From NCBI GenBank assembly GCA_044232905.1, contig JBIIKZ010000005.1, positions 1-64,000 of the forward strand: 64,000 bases of DNA, written 5' to 3'. The position numbers were made by a program, and so were the translations under genes. Each line of letters starts with the position of its first letter. Within the stretch, counting starts at the first letter, position 1. The stretch comes from CANHVK01 sp044232905. GTDB lineage: Bacteria > Bacteroidota > Bacteroidia > Flavobacteriales_D > Crocinitomicaceae. Below are positions 52,383-61,432 of the stretch, one piece after another. The notes beneath the pieces were generated by a model. It did no database searches. It worked only from the letters and a program-made list of their open reading frames with translations, and was not told the DNA's origin.

Positions 52383-54824
52383 TTACATATTCAAACTCAA
52401 ACGAACCAAAAAGTTTCTTCCTGCTTGAGGATAATAGAAATTCTCATCTTGACGTACGCCAGAGCTTGCATACCCCCACGTATATCCGTTGTTCACGTAT
52501 TGTTTGTCGAAGATGTTATTTACTAATACCCCTACTTTGATTTCACTCATACCAAATTTCGCGAAGGAATAATTAACTCCAAGGTTTGTATAGGTGTATG
52601 CATTGATTTTACGACCATTACTCGAAGTATTGTCTAAGTATTGTTTACCAACATGTTTTGTTGTGAACGTTAGTTCTAAATTCTTAACTGGCTCATAGAT
52701 AAAAATCAAAGCAGCAATCGCATTTGGTGAAAAGGCAATGTCCGTATTTTTATGTTCGATTGCAATTTGAGAATTAACATCATAAGAATATAAATACTCT
52801 GTAAATGATGCTATTTTATTTTGACTCAACGTCAAATTCCCTAATACATTCAATTTACTAAACACCTTTACACCTGCTTCTAACTCAACACCCGCACGGT
52901 AACTTTTCTTTACATTCACACGCGTATAACTACCCACATCATTGATTTGTCCTGTCAATACCAACTGATTGTTATAATCCATGAAATAACCATTCATAGC
53001 AGCAAAGAAACGGTTGTTTTTGAATTTATATCCAAACTCATAATCAAACAATTGTTCAAAAGAAGGTCTAGAACTAACTGTAGATTCTACAAAATCTTTA
53101 CGCACTGGCTCTCTATGTCCTACACTCCATGAAGCATATACTTTATTTTTAGCATTGATTGCATACGTAACCCCAACTTTAGGATTGAAAAAACTAAAAT
53201 TAACGGTTTGCATTTGTACTGTAGCTTTCTCCTCATAGCGATATTGAATAGCGCGGTATTGAGCATCTGCAAAAATTGAAAACTTCTTTACATCATAACT
53301 TGCTTTCAAATAATTATTTATTTCTGCTTTATTCGCATAGTCCGAATAATAACGATCCCCTAAATTTCCATTTGAAGCATATTTCGCCCAAATAACTTCA
53401 CCAAAATGTCCACCTTCATACACATTCGCTGCCCCACCAAAAGTTAACTTCAAACCAGTTTTAGTATCGTGTGCAATAGAGTAAACTGTTCCGTAAAAGT
53501 GATTATCCAACCAACGACGACGAATCAAATCACTTGTTGTAATCGTGTCACTTCCAATTTTAACGTCTTCTAAACCATAGCTAGATAAATTATCATCTAC
53601 CTGATATTCTTCATAATAACCTTTTCCTCTTGTGTAATGCGCAGCAATGTTAAATACCGTTTTTGGAGAGATATTGCGAGTCAAATACAACTGATAATGC
53701 GATTGTGTATAATTATCTTCCTGATTATTATAGGTGTAATAATTATACGTTCTTCCAGAATTTAACAAGTTCGCACGATCTGCATCCGATAAATAATTGC
53801 GATCCGCATAGGAATTTTGTGCCGAAGCATCCCCAAACAGTTTTGATTCTGGCGTACCGTACCAAGACTGATACGTTCGTTCGTGTCCTGAGAAAATATT
53901 TGCGCGTAAAATCGATTTTTCACCTACATATGCACCAGAAATATAATAGGATTTCAAATTAGAAGATGCACGATCAATATAGCCATCGGATAGGATATTC
54001 GATAAACGCATATCTAATGAATAACGTGAATTAATCAATCCGGTACCTGCTTTAATAGTATTTCGAATTGTACCAAAGGAACCACCAGAATTATCCAAAC
54101 TCATATACGATTTTTGACGGATATCATCTGTTTTTATATTGATACTCGCTCCAAAAGCAGCAGCTCCATTGGTCGATGAACCAACGCCGCGCTGAATTTG
54201 AATATTCTCGGTAGAAGAAGTTAAATCAGGCATATTCACCCAGTAAACATCGTGCGATTCAGCATCATTCACAGGAATACCATTGATGGTTACATTTGTT
54301 CTAGAAGGATCAGAACCTCTCAAACGAATTCCGGTGTAACCAATCCCTGTACCTGCGTCAGATGTTGAAACAGCCGAAGGAGTTGTTTCTAACAAGGTTG
54401 GTAAATCTTGCCCAAAATTATTTTTCTGTAATTGTTTTTTGTCGAGATTAGTAAACGAAGTCGGTGATTTATCATCGGCACGTGTCGCACGAATCGTTGC
54501 ATCTTCTAACTGTTTTGACTTCAAGGACAGCTGAAAAAGTAGAGTCGTGTCTTTTGTATTCCAAACAAATCGTTGTGATTCATCGTCGAAATTCGGTGCA
54601 GAAACCACAATTTCTTTTTCTCCAGGCAGGAGGTTTTCTAACACAAAACTACCATCTGGATTTACGCTCACCTTTTTTTCATTCGGATGAACAAGCACCG
54701 TAGCACCTGAAATTTTGTCTTCCGACTTGATAAATACTTTTCCGTTGATTTTTGCCTGAGCATACAGACCCATCGGAGATAACATAAGCGTTGCAAAGCA
54801 ACATTTAACAAACATTTTTTTCAT
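52383..54824 (-). CDS. TonB-dependent outer membrane receptor, TPP-regulated, probably thiamine uptake
   Basis: An 813-residue protein from the ATG at 54824, with a signal peptide (MKKMFVKCCFATLMLSPMGLYAQ). Residues ~24-110 form a carboxypeptidase-regulatory-like beta domain. The plug follows (~125-235: ATIRATRADDKSPTSFTNLDKKQLQKNN, GIGYTGIRLRGSDPSRTNVTINGIPVNDAE) and then the 22-strand barrel, ending AGRNFLVRLSLNM. A TPP riboswitch immediately upstream links it to thiamine. Known thiamine-riboswitch TonB receptors in Bacteroidota support thiamine or precursor uptake; the exact ligand is unproven. Confidence 0.88.
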   Translation of the reverse strand: MKKMFVKCCFATLMLSPMGLYAQAKINGKVFIKSEDKISGATVLVHPNEKKVSVNPDGSFVLENLLPGEKEIVVSAPNFDDESQRFVWNTKDTTLLFQLSLKSKQLEDATIRATRADDKSPTSFTNLDKKQLQKNNFGQDLPTLLETTPSAVSTSDAGTGIGYTGIRLRGSDPSRTNVTINGIPVNDAESHDVYWVNMPDLTSSTENIQIQRGVGSSTNGAAAFGASINIKTDDIRQKSYMSLDNSGGSFGTIRNTIKAGTGLINSRYSLDMRLSNILSDGYIDRASSNLKSYYISGAYVGEKSILRANIFSGHERTYQSWYGTPESKLFGDASAQNSYADRNYLSDADRANLLNSGRTYNYYTYNNQEDNYTQSHYQLYLTRNISPKTVFNIAAHYTRGKGYYEEYQVDDNLSSYGLEDVKIGSDTITTSDLIRRRWLDNHFYGTVYSIAHDTKTGLKLTFGGAANVYEGGHFGEVIWAKYASNGNLGDRYYSDYANKAEINNYLKASYDVKKFSIFADAQYRAIQYRYEEKATVQMQTVNFSFFNPKVGVTYAINAKNKVYASWSVGHREPVRKDFVESTVSSRPSFEQLFDYEFGYKFKNNRFFAAMNGYFMDYNNQLVLTGQINDVGSYTRVNVKKSYRAGVELEAGVKVFSKLNVLGNLTLSQNKIASFTEYLYSYDVNSQIAIEHKNTDIAFSPNAIAALIFIYEPVKNLELTFTTKHVGKQYLDNTSSNGRKINAYTYTNLGVNYSFAKFGMSEIKVGVLVNNIFDKQYVNNGYTWGYASSGVRQDENFYYPQAGRNFLVRLSLNM

Positions 54825-54841
54825 TGTTAAAAATAAATTTA

Positions 54842-54865
54842 ACAAGAAAAGGGGCTAATTCTTGT
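54842..54865 (-). promoter_or_regulatory. Possible expression-platform hairpin of the riboswitch
   Basis: ACAAGAA (54842-54848) and TTCTTGT (54859-54865) are complementary around a ten-base loop. In RNA sense the loop carries CCCCUU, which can pair with AAGGGG at the 5' end of the aptamer (54956-54961). Confidence 0.4.
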
Positions 54866-54884
54866 GAATATGGAACATAGAACT

Positions 54885-54970
54885 AACTCGGTCACTTCCC
54901 TGCGCAAGCATTATCTTGATCAGGTCAATGGGTATAATCTCAGCTTTTTACAGCACCCCTTAGAGACGGT
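54885..54970 (-). promoter_or_regulatory. TPP riboswitch (THI element)
   Basis: On the minus strand the conserved blocks of the thiamine pyrophosphate aptamer appear in order: AAGGGGTGC, GCTGAGA, TATACCC, ACCTGATCAAGATAATGC and TTGCGCAGGGAA. It lies between the NadR-like gene stop and the TonB receptor ATG. Bound TPP would be expected to repress the receptor gene. Confidence 0.92.
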
Positions 54971-54986
54971 GCAAATGTAGGTGTTT

Positions 54987-55523
54987 TTATTTCGGAAATT
55001 TATGCTTTTCAGACATTTTTTCTTCAAGCACTTGCAGAACTTGATTCAAACGTTCTTCTAATGAACCTTTTACAATCGTAAAGTTTTTTGTTTTTGCTTG
55101 TATTAATTCCAAATACAGCGCAAAAAGTTCCTCCCTACTCTCCGGATGTTCTCGCAAAGGATCTTCCTCCCACGGGATATCGGTATCACATAAAAATAAA
55201 TGATCGAAAGTTTCTTCTTGGTATAATTGTTCGATCGTCTGACTTACGCTGCCATATTTAAACTGCGACCAAACCTTCATCACCGTCATATCTGTATCTG
55301 AAACAAGTAAGCTGGTTTCATTTACTTCCTGATTTGCGAATGAATTAAATTGTCCAAGCGCTATCGTATCCAAATCCTGTTCTTCGTAATATCCGTGCGT
55401 TTGCTCTAAAAAACTTCTCGAAAATTCAGGAACATACACACCACCAAAGGTCTCAGCCACCAACATGGAAAGGGAGGTTTTACCTGTTGATTCAGGTCCT
55501 GTAAACGCGATTTTAAAGCTCAT
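54987..55523 (-). CDS. NadR-like P-loop ATPase/kinase
   Basis: A 178-residue protein from the ATG at 55523. Walker A is GPESTGKTSL near residue 8, followed by VYVPEFSRSFLEQ and LFLCDTDIPWEEDPLREHPESREELFALY. This resembles the ribosylnicotinamide kinase part of NadR (AAA_28 type). It overlaps the PnuC stop as ATGA, so the pair is coupled. With PnuC it could phosphorylate an imported nucleoside such as nicotinamide riboside; with the TPP riboswitch next to it, a thiamine-related substrate is possible. Confidence 0.8.
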   Translation of the reverse strand: MSFKIAFTGPESTGKTSLSMLVAETFGGVYVPEFSRSFLEQTHGYYEEQDLDTIALGQFNSFANQEVNETSLLVSDTDMTVMKVWSQFKYGSVSQTIEQLYQEETFDHLFLCDTDIPWEEDPLREHPESREELFALYLELIQAKTKNFTIVKGSLEERLNQVLQVLEEKMSEKHKFPK

Positions 55524-56095
55524 ATACTTAATTGATAACTGCGTTTCCATTGAATCAGTGCAACAACTGCCATGATGGTATAAACCACATACAATAGCGA
55601 TGTTACATACAATCCCCTAGAATAAAACAACGGAATACAAATTGCATCAATAACGATCCAATACCACCAATTCTCCACCACCTTTTGCGCGACCAAATAA
55701 GTTGCAAACAGACTAAACAAAGTTATCGGTGCATCGACAAATGGTGCAGCCTGATTGGTAAATTTTTGCATAACATTACCCAAAACAATGGCTAATACAG
55801 CAATAACTGCGATGAAAATCAAGTGGAATTTCAATGATTTTCTATTCAACCTATTTTCATCTTTAGTTCGACTCCAAGTAATCCAACCATAAACAGCAGC
55901 TAAGACATAAAACATCTGTAAAAATGAATCGAGATACAAACGACTATCAAAGCACAAATAGACATAAATTGCAGAACTAATAAATGCAAAAATCCAGGCA
56001 ATCTTCTTTTGATATGCAGCCAACGAAACATACGCCACGCTGCAAAAAAACGCAACCCATTCATAGATAGATGTATGTAATAATAAAGAAAGCAT
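55520..56095 (-). CDS. PnuC-family vitamin precursor transporter
   Basis: A 191-residue inner-membrane protein with seven to eight helices. The stretch AVYGWITWSR is the W-x-x-W motif of PnuC-type carriers, and FFCSVAYVSLAAYQKKIAWIFAFISSAIYVYL fits the first helices. PnuC carries nicotinamide riboside, while PnuT of Bacteroidota is a thiamine carrier. The neighbouring NadR-like gene favours the former and the downstream TPP riboswitch the latter, so I give no symbol. It overlaps the next gene by four bases. Confidence 0.82.
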   Translation of the reverse strand: MLSLLLHTSIYEWVAFFCSVAYVSLAAYQKKIAWIFAFISSAIYVYLCFDSRLYLDSFLQMFYVLAAVYGWITWSRTKDENRLNRKSLKFHLIFIAVIAVLAIVLGNVMQKFTNQAAPFVDAPITLFSLFATYLVAQKVVENWWYWIVIDAICIPLFYSRGLYVTSLLYVVYTIMAVVALIQWKRSYQLSI

Positions 56096-56111
56096 GACTT
56101 ATAAATAATCG

Positions 56112-58004
56112 CTACACCCCTTCCGCCAACTCTAACCAGCGCTCAGTCTTCGTTTCTATCGCCTGAACAATTTCACCCAACTTAGATCCTGCTTCCATTA
56201 TCTCATCGTTCGATTTCGATCCGTCCGATAAAATCAAGGTGAATTTTTCTTTTTCTGTTTCAAGAACCTCTAATTCTTTTTCTAATGAATCAAATTCTTG
56301 TTTTTCTTTAAATGATAATTTCTTTTTTTCTGGTTGTGACGTTTGAGCAACTGGTTTAGGCGCTATCGCAGCTACTTGCTTTTGTTGTTTCGCTGCATCC
56401 GCTTTGTCCTGACGGTCTTGCTTGATACCATCTTGTAACATTTGACGGTATTCCGTATAATTCCCAACGATGTCTTTGATTTTACCTTGACCTTCAAATA
56501 CAAAGATATGGTCTACCATTTTATCCATGAAATAACGGTCGTGGGAAACCACTATTAAACATCCTTCGAAGGTACGTAGGTAATCCTCCAAGACACTCAT
56601 CACGAAGATATCCAAGTCGTTGGTAGGCTCATCCAGAATCAAGAAATTCGGATTTTTCATCAACACGGTCATCAATTTCAAACGACGCTTTTCCCCCCCA
56701 CTAAGTTTATAGACAAAGTTGTAATGCATGTCTCTTGGGAACAAAAATTTCTCCAAAAACTGCGCAGCTGTCATTTGTTTTCCTTTTTCTAAAGGAATAT
56801 ATTCGGCGATATCACGAATGACATCAATTACTTTTTTGTCGTCATCCACCTTGATTAACTCTTGGTTATAGTAACCAAAAACAACAGTCTCTCCAATCGA
56901 AACCGTTCCTTTATCCACAGGTTCCAATTCTTGAATCATGTTTAGGAAGGTCGATTTTCCGGTTCCGTTATTCCCAACTATTCCTAAACGCTCTTTACGG
57001 TTAAAATTATAGGTAAAACCATCTAAAATCACGCGAGAAGGCCAAGCTTTATGAATTTTATGTAGTTCTAGGATTTTTGTTCCTAAACGCTCCATTTTCA
57101 CAGGGATTTCTACCTCGCTATCGTCTATTTTTTGTTGGGCTACACTTTTAATATCTTGAAACGAATCTACACGTGCTTTTTGTTTAACTCCTCGCGCCTT
57201 TGGTTGCTTGCGAATCCAATCTAACTCTTTCTTAAAGGTGTTACGTGCTTTATCAATCGTAGATTGTAATTGCTCTTGTCGCTCTGCTTTTTTCTCCAAG
57301 AAATAAGAGAAATTTCCTTTGTATCGGTATAATGTTTTGTCTTCTAATTCTAAAATGGAATCACACACCACTTCTAAGAAATAACGGTCGTGAGTAACCA
57401 TTAGTATCGTAGATTTCGATTTAGAAAGGTATTCTTCCAACCATTCAATCATGTCTAAATCCAAGTGATTCGTTGGCTCATCCAAAATCAAGAAATCTGC
57501 TTCAGAAACCAGAACTTTCGCAAGGTTTACGCGTTTCTTTTGACCTCCAGAAAGACTACCAACTTTTACATCCGTATTGTCTAATTTAAGAACCGAAAGA
57601 ATTTGAGCGACCTTCACTTCAATATCCCACGCATTTAAATCGGTTAACTCCTGAAAACATTCGTTCAATAATTCATCATCTTGGTTTTTCATTGCCAAGT
57701 TGTACTTTTTTACCGCTTGAATTTCTGGTAAATCGTGATCAAACACCGCTTCCATGATCGTCATTTCATCGTCCATGTTTTCACTTTGCTCCATGAAAGC
57801 TACACGAATGTCGTTGCGGTACACAATTCGACCAGAATCAAACTGCTCTTTATCCATCAAACAACGGAGAAGTGTAGTTTTACCACTACCGTTTTTAGCA
57901 ACAATAGCAACTTTTTGTCCTTGGTCAATTCCAAAGGTAATATCGGAAAACAACATACGGTCTCCGAAGGACTTCGTAAGGTTCTCTACTGAAAGATAGT
58001 TCAT
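56112..58004 (-). CDS. ABC-F family ATPase (Uup-like)
   Basis: A 630-residue soluble protein with two ATPase domains and no membrane helices. Walker A sequences are AKNGSGKTTL and GNNGTGKSTF; signatures are LSGGQKKRVNL and LSGGEKRRLKL; both Walker B ends read LDEPTN. The linker between them (~residues 235-320) is the P-site tRNA interaction region of ABC-F proteins, and the C-terminal coiled coil (~540-630) is of the Uup kind. ABC-F proteins act on ribosomes or DNA; no antibiotic-resistance role can be concluded. The gene is separated by 16 bp from the PnuC gene. Confidence 0.92.
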   Translation of the reverse strand: MNYLSVENLTKSFGDRMLFSDITFGIDQGQKVAIVAKNGSGKTTLLRCLMDKEQFDSGRIVYRNDIRVAFMEQSENMDDEMTIMEAVFDHDLPEIQAVKKYNLAMKNQDDELLNECFQELTDLNAWDIEVKVAQILSVLKLDNTDVKVGSLSGGQKKRVNLAKVLVSEADFLILDEPTNHLDLDMIEWLEEYLSKSKSTILMVTHDRYFLEVVCDSILELEDKTLYRYKGNFSYFLEKKAERQEQLQSTIDKARNTFKKELDWIRKQPKARGVKQKARVDSFQDIKSVAQQKIDDSEVEIPVKMERLGTKILELHKIHKAWPSRVILDGFTYNFNRKERLGIVGNNGTGKSTFLNMIQELEPVDKGTVSIGETVVFGYYNQELIKVDDDKKVIDVIRDIAEYIPLEKGKQMTAAQFLEKFLFPRDMHYNFVYKLSGGEKRRLKLMTVLMKNPNFLILDEPTNDLDIFVMSVLEDYLRTFEGCLIVVSHDRYFMDKMVDHIFVFEGQGKIKDIVGNYTEYRQMLQDGIKQDRQDKADAAKQQKQVAAIAPKPVAQTSQPEKKKLSFKEKQEFDSLEKELEVLETEKEKFTLILSDGSKSNDEIMEAGSKLGEIVQAIETKTERWLELAEGV

Positions 58005-58012
58005 AATAAATT

Positions 58013-58477
58013 TTAACGGATACGGTCTACGGAATCTAGTAGTTTTTTGTCTTTTTTAACTCCCCAAGAAGCTAAATATGTGAATAAAACAGCAATTGCA
58101 AATAAATAATATCCTGGGCCTAACACTACAGTAGTTGTGTTCTTGACAAAAATTCCCGCATAAGCATTGATTGTCAACATCACTAACATAAATGATAAAG
58201 CAAACTTAATACGATTACTCATTTTGTATTGCCCTTTTAACCTTTTGTAAGAAAAAATAGCGACAACAATAAACACTGTAAACAAAATCGAAGCGGGATA
58301 AACCCAGATCATTTTCTCACTTACAGCCTTACCAGATTCTAATTTCACTAACTTATAAAAATCAAATTCATAAATACCATCTTTAGACTCAAACGTAAAA
58401 ACATTTAAACCAAAATTTAAAAAGCTCAAACAAATTGTAGCTCCTAGCCAGTAAAGCGATTGAATTCTTTGTAACAT
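58013..58477 (-). CDS. DUF4293-like membrane protein
   Basis: A 154-residue protein with four membrane helices (residues ~8-25, ~60-78, ~92-110, ~117-137). It starts MLQRIQSLYWLGATI and ends DSVDRIR, both typical of DUF4293, a family confined mostly to Bacteroidota and without known function. It has a perfect -7 box. It lies 8 bp upstream of the ABC-F gene on the same strand, so the two may be co-transcribed. Confidence 0.82.
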   Translation of the reverse strand: MLQRIQSLYWLGATICLSFLNFGLNVFTFESKDGIYEFDFYKLVKLESGKAVSEKMIWVYPASILFTVFIVVAIFSYKRLKGQYKMSNRIKFALSFMLVMLTINAYAGIFVKNTTTVVLGPGYYLFAIAVLFTYLASWGVKKDKKLLDSVDRIR

Positions 58478-58498
58478 ATTATTGTGATTTTAACCATG

Positions 58499-58506
58499 CA
58501 AAGATA
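58499..58506 (-). promoter_or_regulatory. -7 promoter box for the DUF4293 gene
   Basis: The minus strand reads TATCTTTG, a perfect TAnnTTTG, 21 bases before the ATG at 58477. Confidence 0.5.
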
Positions 58507-58721
58507 CAATTTTAGCACGTACATTGTTGAGATAGAAATAATTTCTTTACGGCTATCTCCCTAAATATTAATAGATTTTAATTGAATAAGTTAAAATACT
58601 TAATCAATAGTTTTAAATTAACAAAGAAGGAATAATTTATTAGATGAAAGGTTATTAATAGATAAGCAATAAGTAAATCAATACTTTAGATAAGTCAACT
58701 CAACAAACTTAAAATAATAAC

Positions 58722-59834
58722 CTAATCTCTTGAAAACACGACTCTAAAACCAACACGATTTCCTTCAAATTCCAACTCACCTGTTTCGCGTGCAGCAGCC
58801 CTACATGCAGTAGCAGAATTCGCCCAACTACCTCCACGATTCACTTTATAACCGCCTTCTGTCGGACCAGTGGGATTTACAGTAGTTCCTTGTGGATAAA
58901 CACCGTACCAATCACTACACCATTCAAACACATTTCCAAACATATCATGTAAACCATAGGCATTAGCAGGATAACTTCCTACAGGCTGTGTACCTTTCAC
59001 TACGAACTCATCACCACATCGCATAATTTCAATTGTACCATCAAAATTCGCTTGTGCTCTAGATAAACAATTCGATTTACCAAATGCATTTCTACCTCCT
59101 GCACGTGCAGCAAATTCCCATTCAGCCTCTGTAGGTAGACGTCCTCCAATCCATTGTGCAAAGTTGTTAGCATCTCGCCAAGTAATATTGATTACCGGTC
59201 TATTTCCTCTTCCCCATCCGTTATCATCTGGTTTTTCTAAACCAATCGAATCACAATATGCATCATATAAATCAAATGTAACCTCATATTTACTCATCCT
59301 AAAATCGCTTACAGTAACACGATGCCCCAGTTCATCCGTTTCACAATTTCCATTTTTAAGGGCACACCCCATCATGAAAGTACCTCCTTGTATATCAACT
59401 AATTGAATATCCGGTCTGTTTAACTGTTTAAACAACATCTGTTTTCCTGTTTTGAAAAAATCAGAAGAACCTTTTATCGAATCCAATTGTTTTTTTGCTT
59501 TCGCCAACTCCAATTGCAATGCTTTTTGTTCTTTCGGCTGTTTTTTAGACTTCTTGGAAGTTGGCGTTTTTACAGGGGCAATTAAACGAACGGCTGTTAA
59601 TTCTCTTTCCAACTCTGCGACCTTAACTTGTAATAAACGTAAATCTTCCTGACACTTTAATGTTAGAAGATTAAACTCATTATTCAACCTCTTAATTTCA
59701 TTGTCTTTCGAAACCGCTTCAACTCGTATACTATCATACGACTTAGTCAAACGTTTAATTTGTTCTTTTTTGCGTTGTGAAACGACGGAAAACGTGACAA
59801 AAAGTAAAATTAGAAGCGTATATTTTTTGGACAT
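58722..59834 (-). CDS. FGE-sulfatase (SUMF1-like) domain protein, probably non-catalytic
   Basis: A 370-residue protein with a signal peptide (SKKYTLLILLFVTFSVVSQ). Residues ~22-125 form a Lys/Glu/Leu-rich coiled coil. The rest is a formylglycine-generating-enzyme fold (GGTFMMGCALKNGNCETDE, EVTFDLYDAYCDS, RLPTEAEWEFAARAGG, GLHDMFGNVFEWCSDWYG, NRGGSWANSATACRAAARE, NRVGFRVV). The paired catalytic cysteines of true FGE are not both present in the last block (one Cys only), as in the gliding lipoproteins GldJ and GldK. A structural role is more likely than enzyme activity. Confidence 0.85.
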   Translation of the reverse strand: MSKKYTLLILLFVTFSVVSQRKKEQIKRLTKSYDSIRVEAVSKDNEIKRLNNEFNLLTLKCQEDLRLLQVKVAELERELTAVRLIAPVKTPTSKKSKKQPKEQKALQLELAKAKKQLDSIKGSSDFFKTGKQMLFKQLNRPDIQLVDIQGGTFMMGCALKNGNCETDELGHRVTVSDFRMSKYEVTFDLYDAYCDSIGLEKPDDNGWGRGNRPVINITWRDANNFAQWIGGRLPTEAEWEFAARAGGRNAFGKSNCLSRAQANFDGTIEIMRCGDEFVVKGTQPVGSYPANAYGLHDMFGNVFEWCSDWYGVYPQGTTVNPTGPTEGGYKVNRGGSWANSATACRAAARETGELEFEGNRVGFRVVFSRD

Positions 59835-59937
59835 AATGTCTTAATTTCAATGGTTTTTATTTAACCAATAAAATTAAATTAAATGATAGCTTGAAAGTAT
59901 TTGGCGTAAGATAGTTTTACACGTTTAAATGTTGACT

Positions 59938-61362
59938 TTATAAAGACTGTTTTTTCATTCCAATATTCTCAGCAATCTCCATTAAATAGGTATATGCAGC
60001 ATCATACTCATTTGGAATGACTCCTTCCAATATAGCATCCTTGATTTTCGTTTTCAATGTTCCAATCTCCGCACATGGACCAATTTGAAAGATCTCCATA
60101 ATCAATTCACCTGAAATAGGTGGTTGGAAATTACGAACACGATCTTTTTCTTCAACGTCTTTCAATTTTTGCGAAACTAACTCAAAGTTTTTACGGAATT
60201 TCACCACCTTCATTTCGTTTTTGGATGTCACATCCGCATTACACAAGGTCATTAAATCTTCAATATCATCCCCTGCTTCAAATAACAAACGACGTATCGC
60301 CGAATCTGTTACATGTCCTTTTACCAAGGCAATTGGTCGCAAGTGTAAACGAACCAACTTCTGTACATACTTCATTTTTGCGTCCAAAGGCAACTTTAAA
60401 CGCTTAAAAATTTTCGGAACTAATCGTGCGCCAAAATCCTCGTGCCCATGAAAAGTCCATCCAACAACGGGATCAAAACGCTTGGTATTTGGTTTGGCAA
60501 TATCATGCAAAATTGCAGCCCATCGCAACCAAAGATTAGATGTATTTGGCGCTATATTATCCAAGACCTCAAGTGTATGGTAGAAATTATCCTTATGAGA
60601 CTTGCCATTGACAGTATCTACCCCTTTTAGAGCAATCATCTCAGGGAAAAACTGATGGAGTAACTTTGTACTATCTAATAATTTAAAACCACGGGAAGGT
60701 TCTTTTGAAAGTATAATTTTATTTAATTCATCCGAAATTCGTTCTTGCGTAATAATCTTCAAACGTTCAGCATTCGTTAAAATAGCCTCTAAACTTGTGA
60801 TCTCAATCTTAAATTCTAATTGTGTTGCAAAACGAATCGCGCGCAACATACGTAATGGATCGTCTGAATAAGTTGTTACAGGAGCTAATGGTGTGCGAAT
60901 GATACCATCTTCTAAATCTTGCAAACCATTAAAAGGATCTATTAATTCTCCGAAATTACCTGGATTCAAACTAATCGCTAAAGCATTGATTGTAAAATCG
61001 CGACGTAACTGATCATCTTGTAAAGTCCCCGCTTTCACAGATGGATTCCGTGAATCTTCCGTGTACGATTCTTTACGTGCCCCCACAAATTCCACATCCA
61101 AATCTTTGTAGTTAAATTGAGCAGTTCCATAGGTTTTAAATATAGAAACCTTTTTCACACGTAACATATTTGCACATTGTTTCGCATACTCCACACCATC
61201 GCCAACTACCACTATATCAATATCTTTGGATGGACGTTCTAACAACAAGTCGCGAACAAAACCACCAATAACATATGCTTCAAAGTGATTCTCTTTACAA
61301 ATTTGAGCTGCTACCTTAAATACAGGGTGTTTTAATTTATCAGAAAGATTGTGAGTTTTCAT
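59938..61362 (-). CDS. cca: CCA tRNA nucleotidyltransferase with HD domain
   Basis: A 474-residue enzyme that adds or repairs the 3'-CCA end of tRNA. The N-terminal domain has GGFVRDLLLERPSKDIDIVVVG (the GG and DxD motifs), then RKESYTEDSRNPSVKAGTLQDDQLRRDFTINALAISL and DDPLRMLRAIRFATQ. An HD phosphohydrolase domain follows (RWAAILHDIAKPNTK). It may be poly(A) polymerase by family ambiguity, but in Bacteroidota this architecture is the CCA enzyme. The ATG at 61362 is preferred; the codon at 61371 lies inside a -7 box. Confidence 0.92.
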   Translation of the reverse strand: MKTHNLSDKLKHPVFKVAAQICKENHFEAYVIGGFVRDLLLERPSKDIDIVVVGDGVEYAKQCANMLRVKKVSIFKTYGTAQFNYKDLDVEFVGARKESYTEDSRNPSVKAGTLQDDQLRRDFTINALAISLNPGNFGELIDPFNGLQDLEDGIIRTPLAPVTTYSDDPLRMLRAIRFATQLEFKIEITSLEAILTNAERLKIITQERISDELNKIILSKEPSRGFKLLDSTKLLHQFFPEMIALKGVDTVNGKSHKDNFYHTLEVLDNIAPNTSNLWLRWAAILHDIAKPNTKRFDPVVGWTFHGHEDFGARLVPKIFKRLKLPLDAKMKYVQKLVRLHLRPIALVKGHVTDSAIRRLLFEAGDDIEDLMTLCNADVTSKNEMKVVKFRKNFELVSQKLKDVEEKDRVRNFQPPISGELIMEIFQIGPCAEIGTLKTKIKDAILEGVIPNEYDAAYTYLMEIAENIGMKKQSL

Positions 61363-61370
61363 AGATAGCA

Positions 61371-61378
61371 CAAATATA
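61371..61378 (-). promoter_or_regulatory. -7 promoter box for the CCA enzyme gene
   Basis: The minus strand reads TATATTTG, a perfect TAnnTTTG, 8 bases before the ATG at 61362. The transcript may have a leader of only a few bases. Confidence 0.5.
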
Positions 61379-61432
61379 CAAATGATTTATTCACTAATTC
61401 TTGCTTTCTTTGTATACCAAACCGAACAAACG

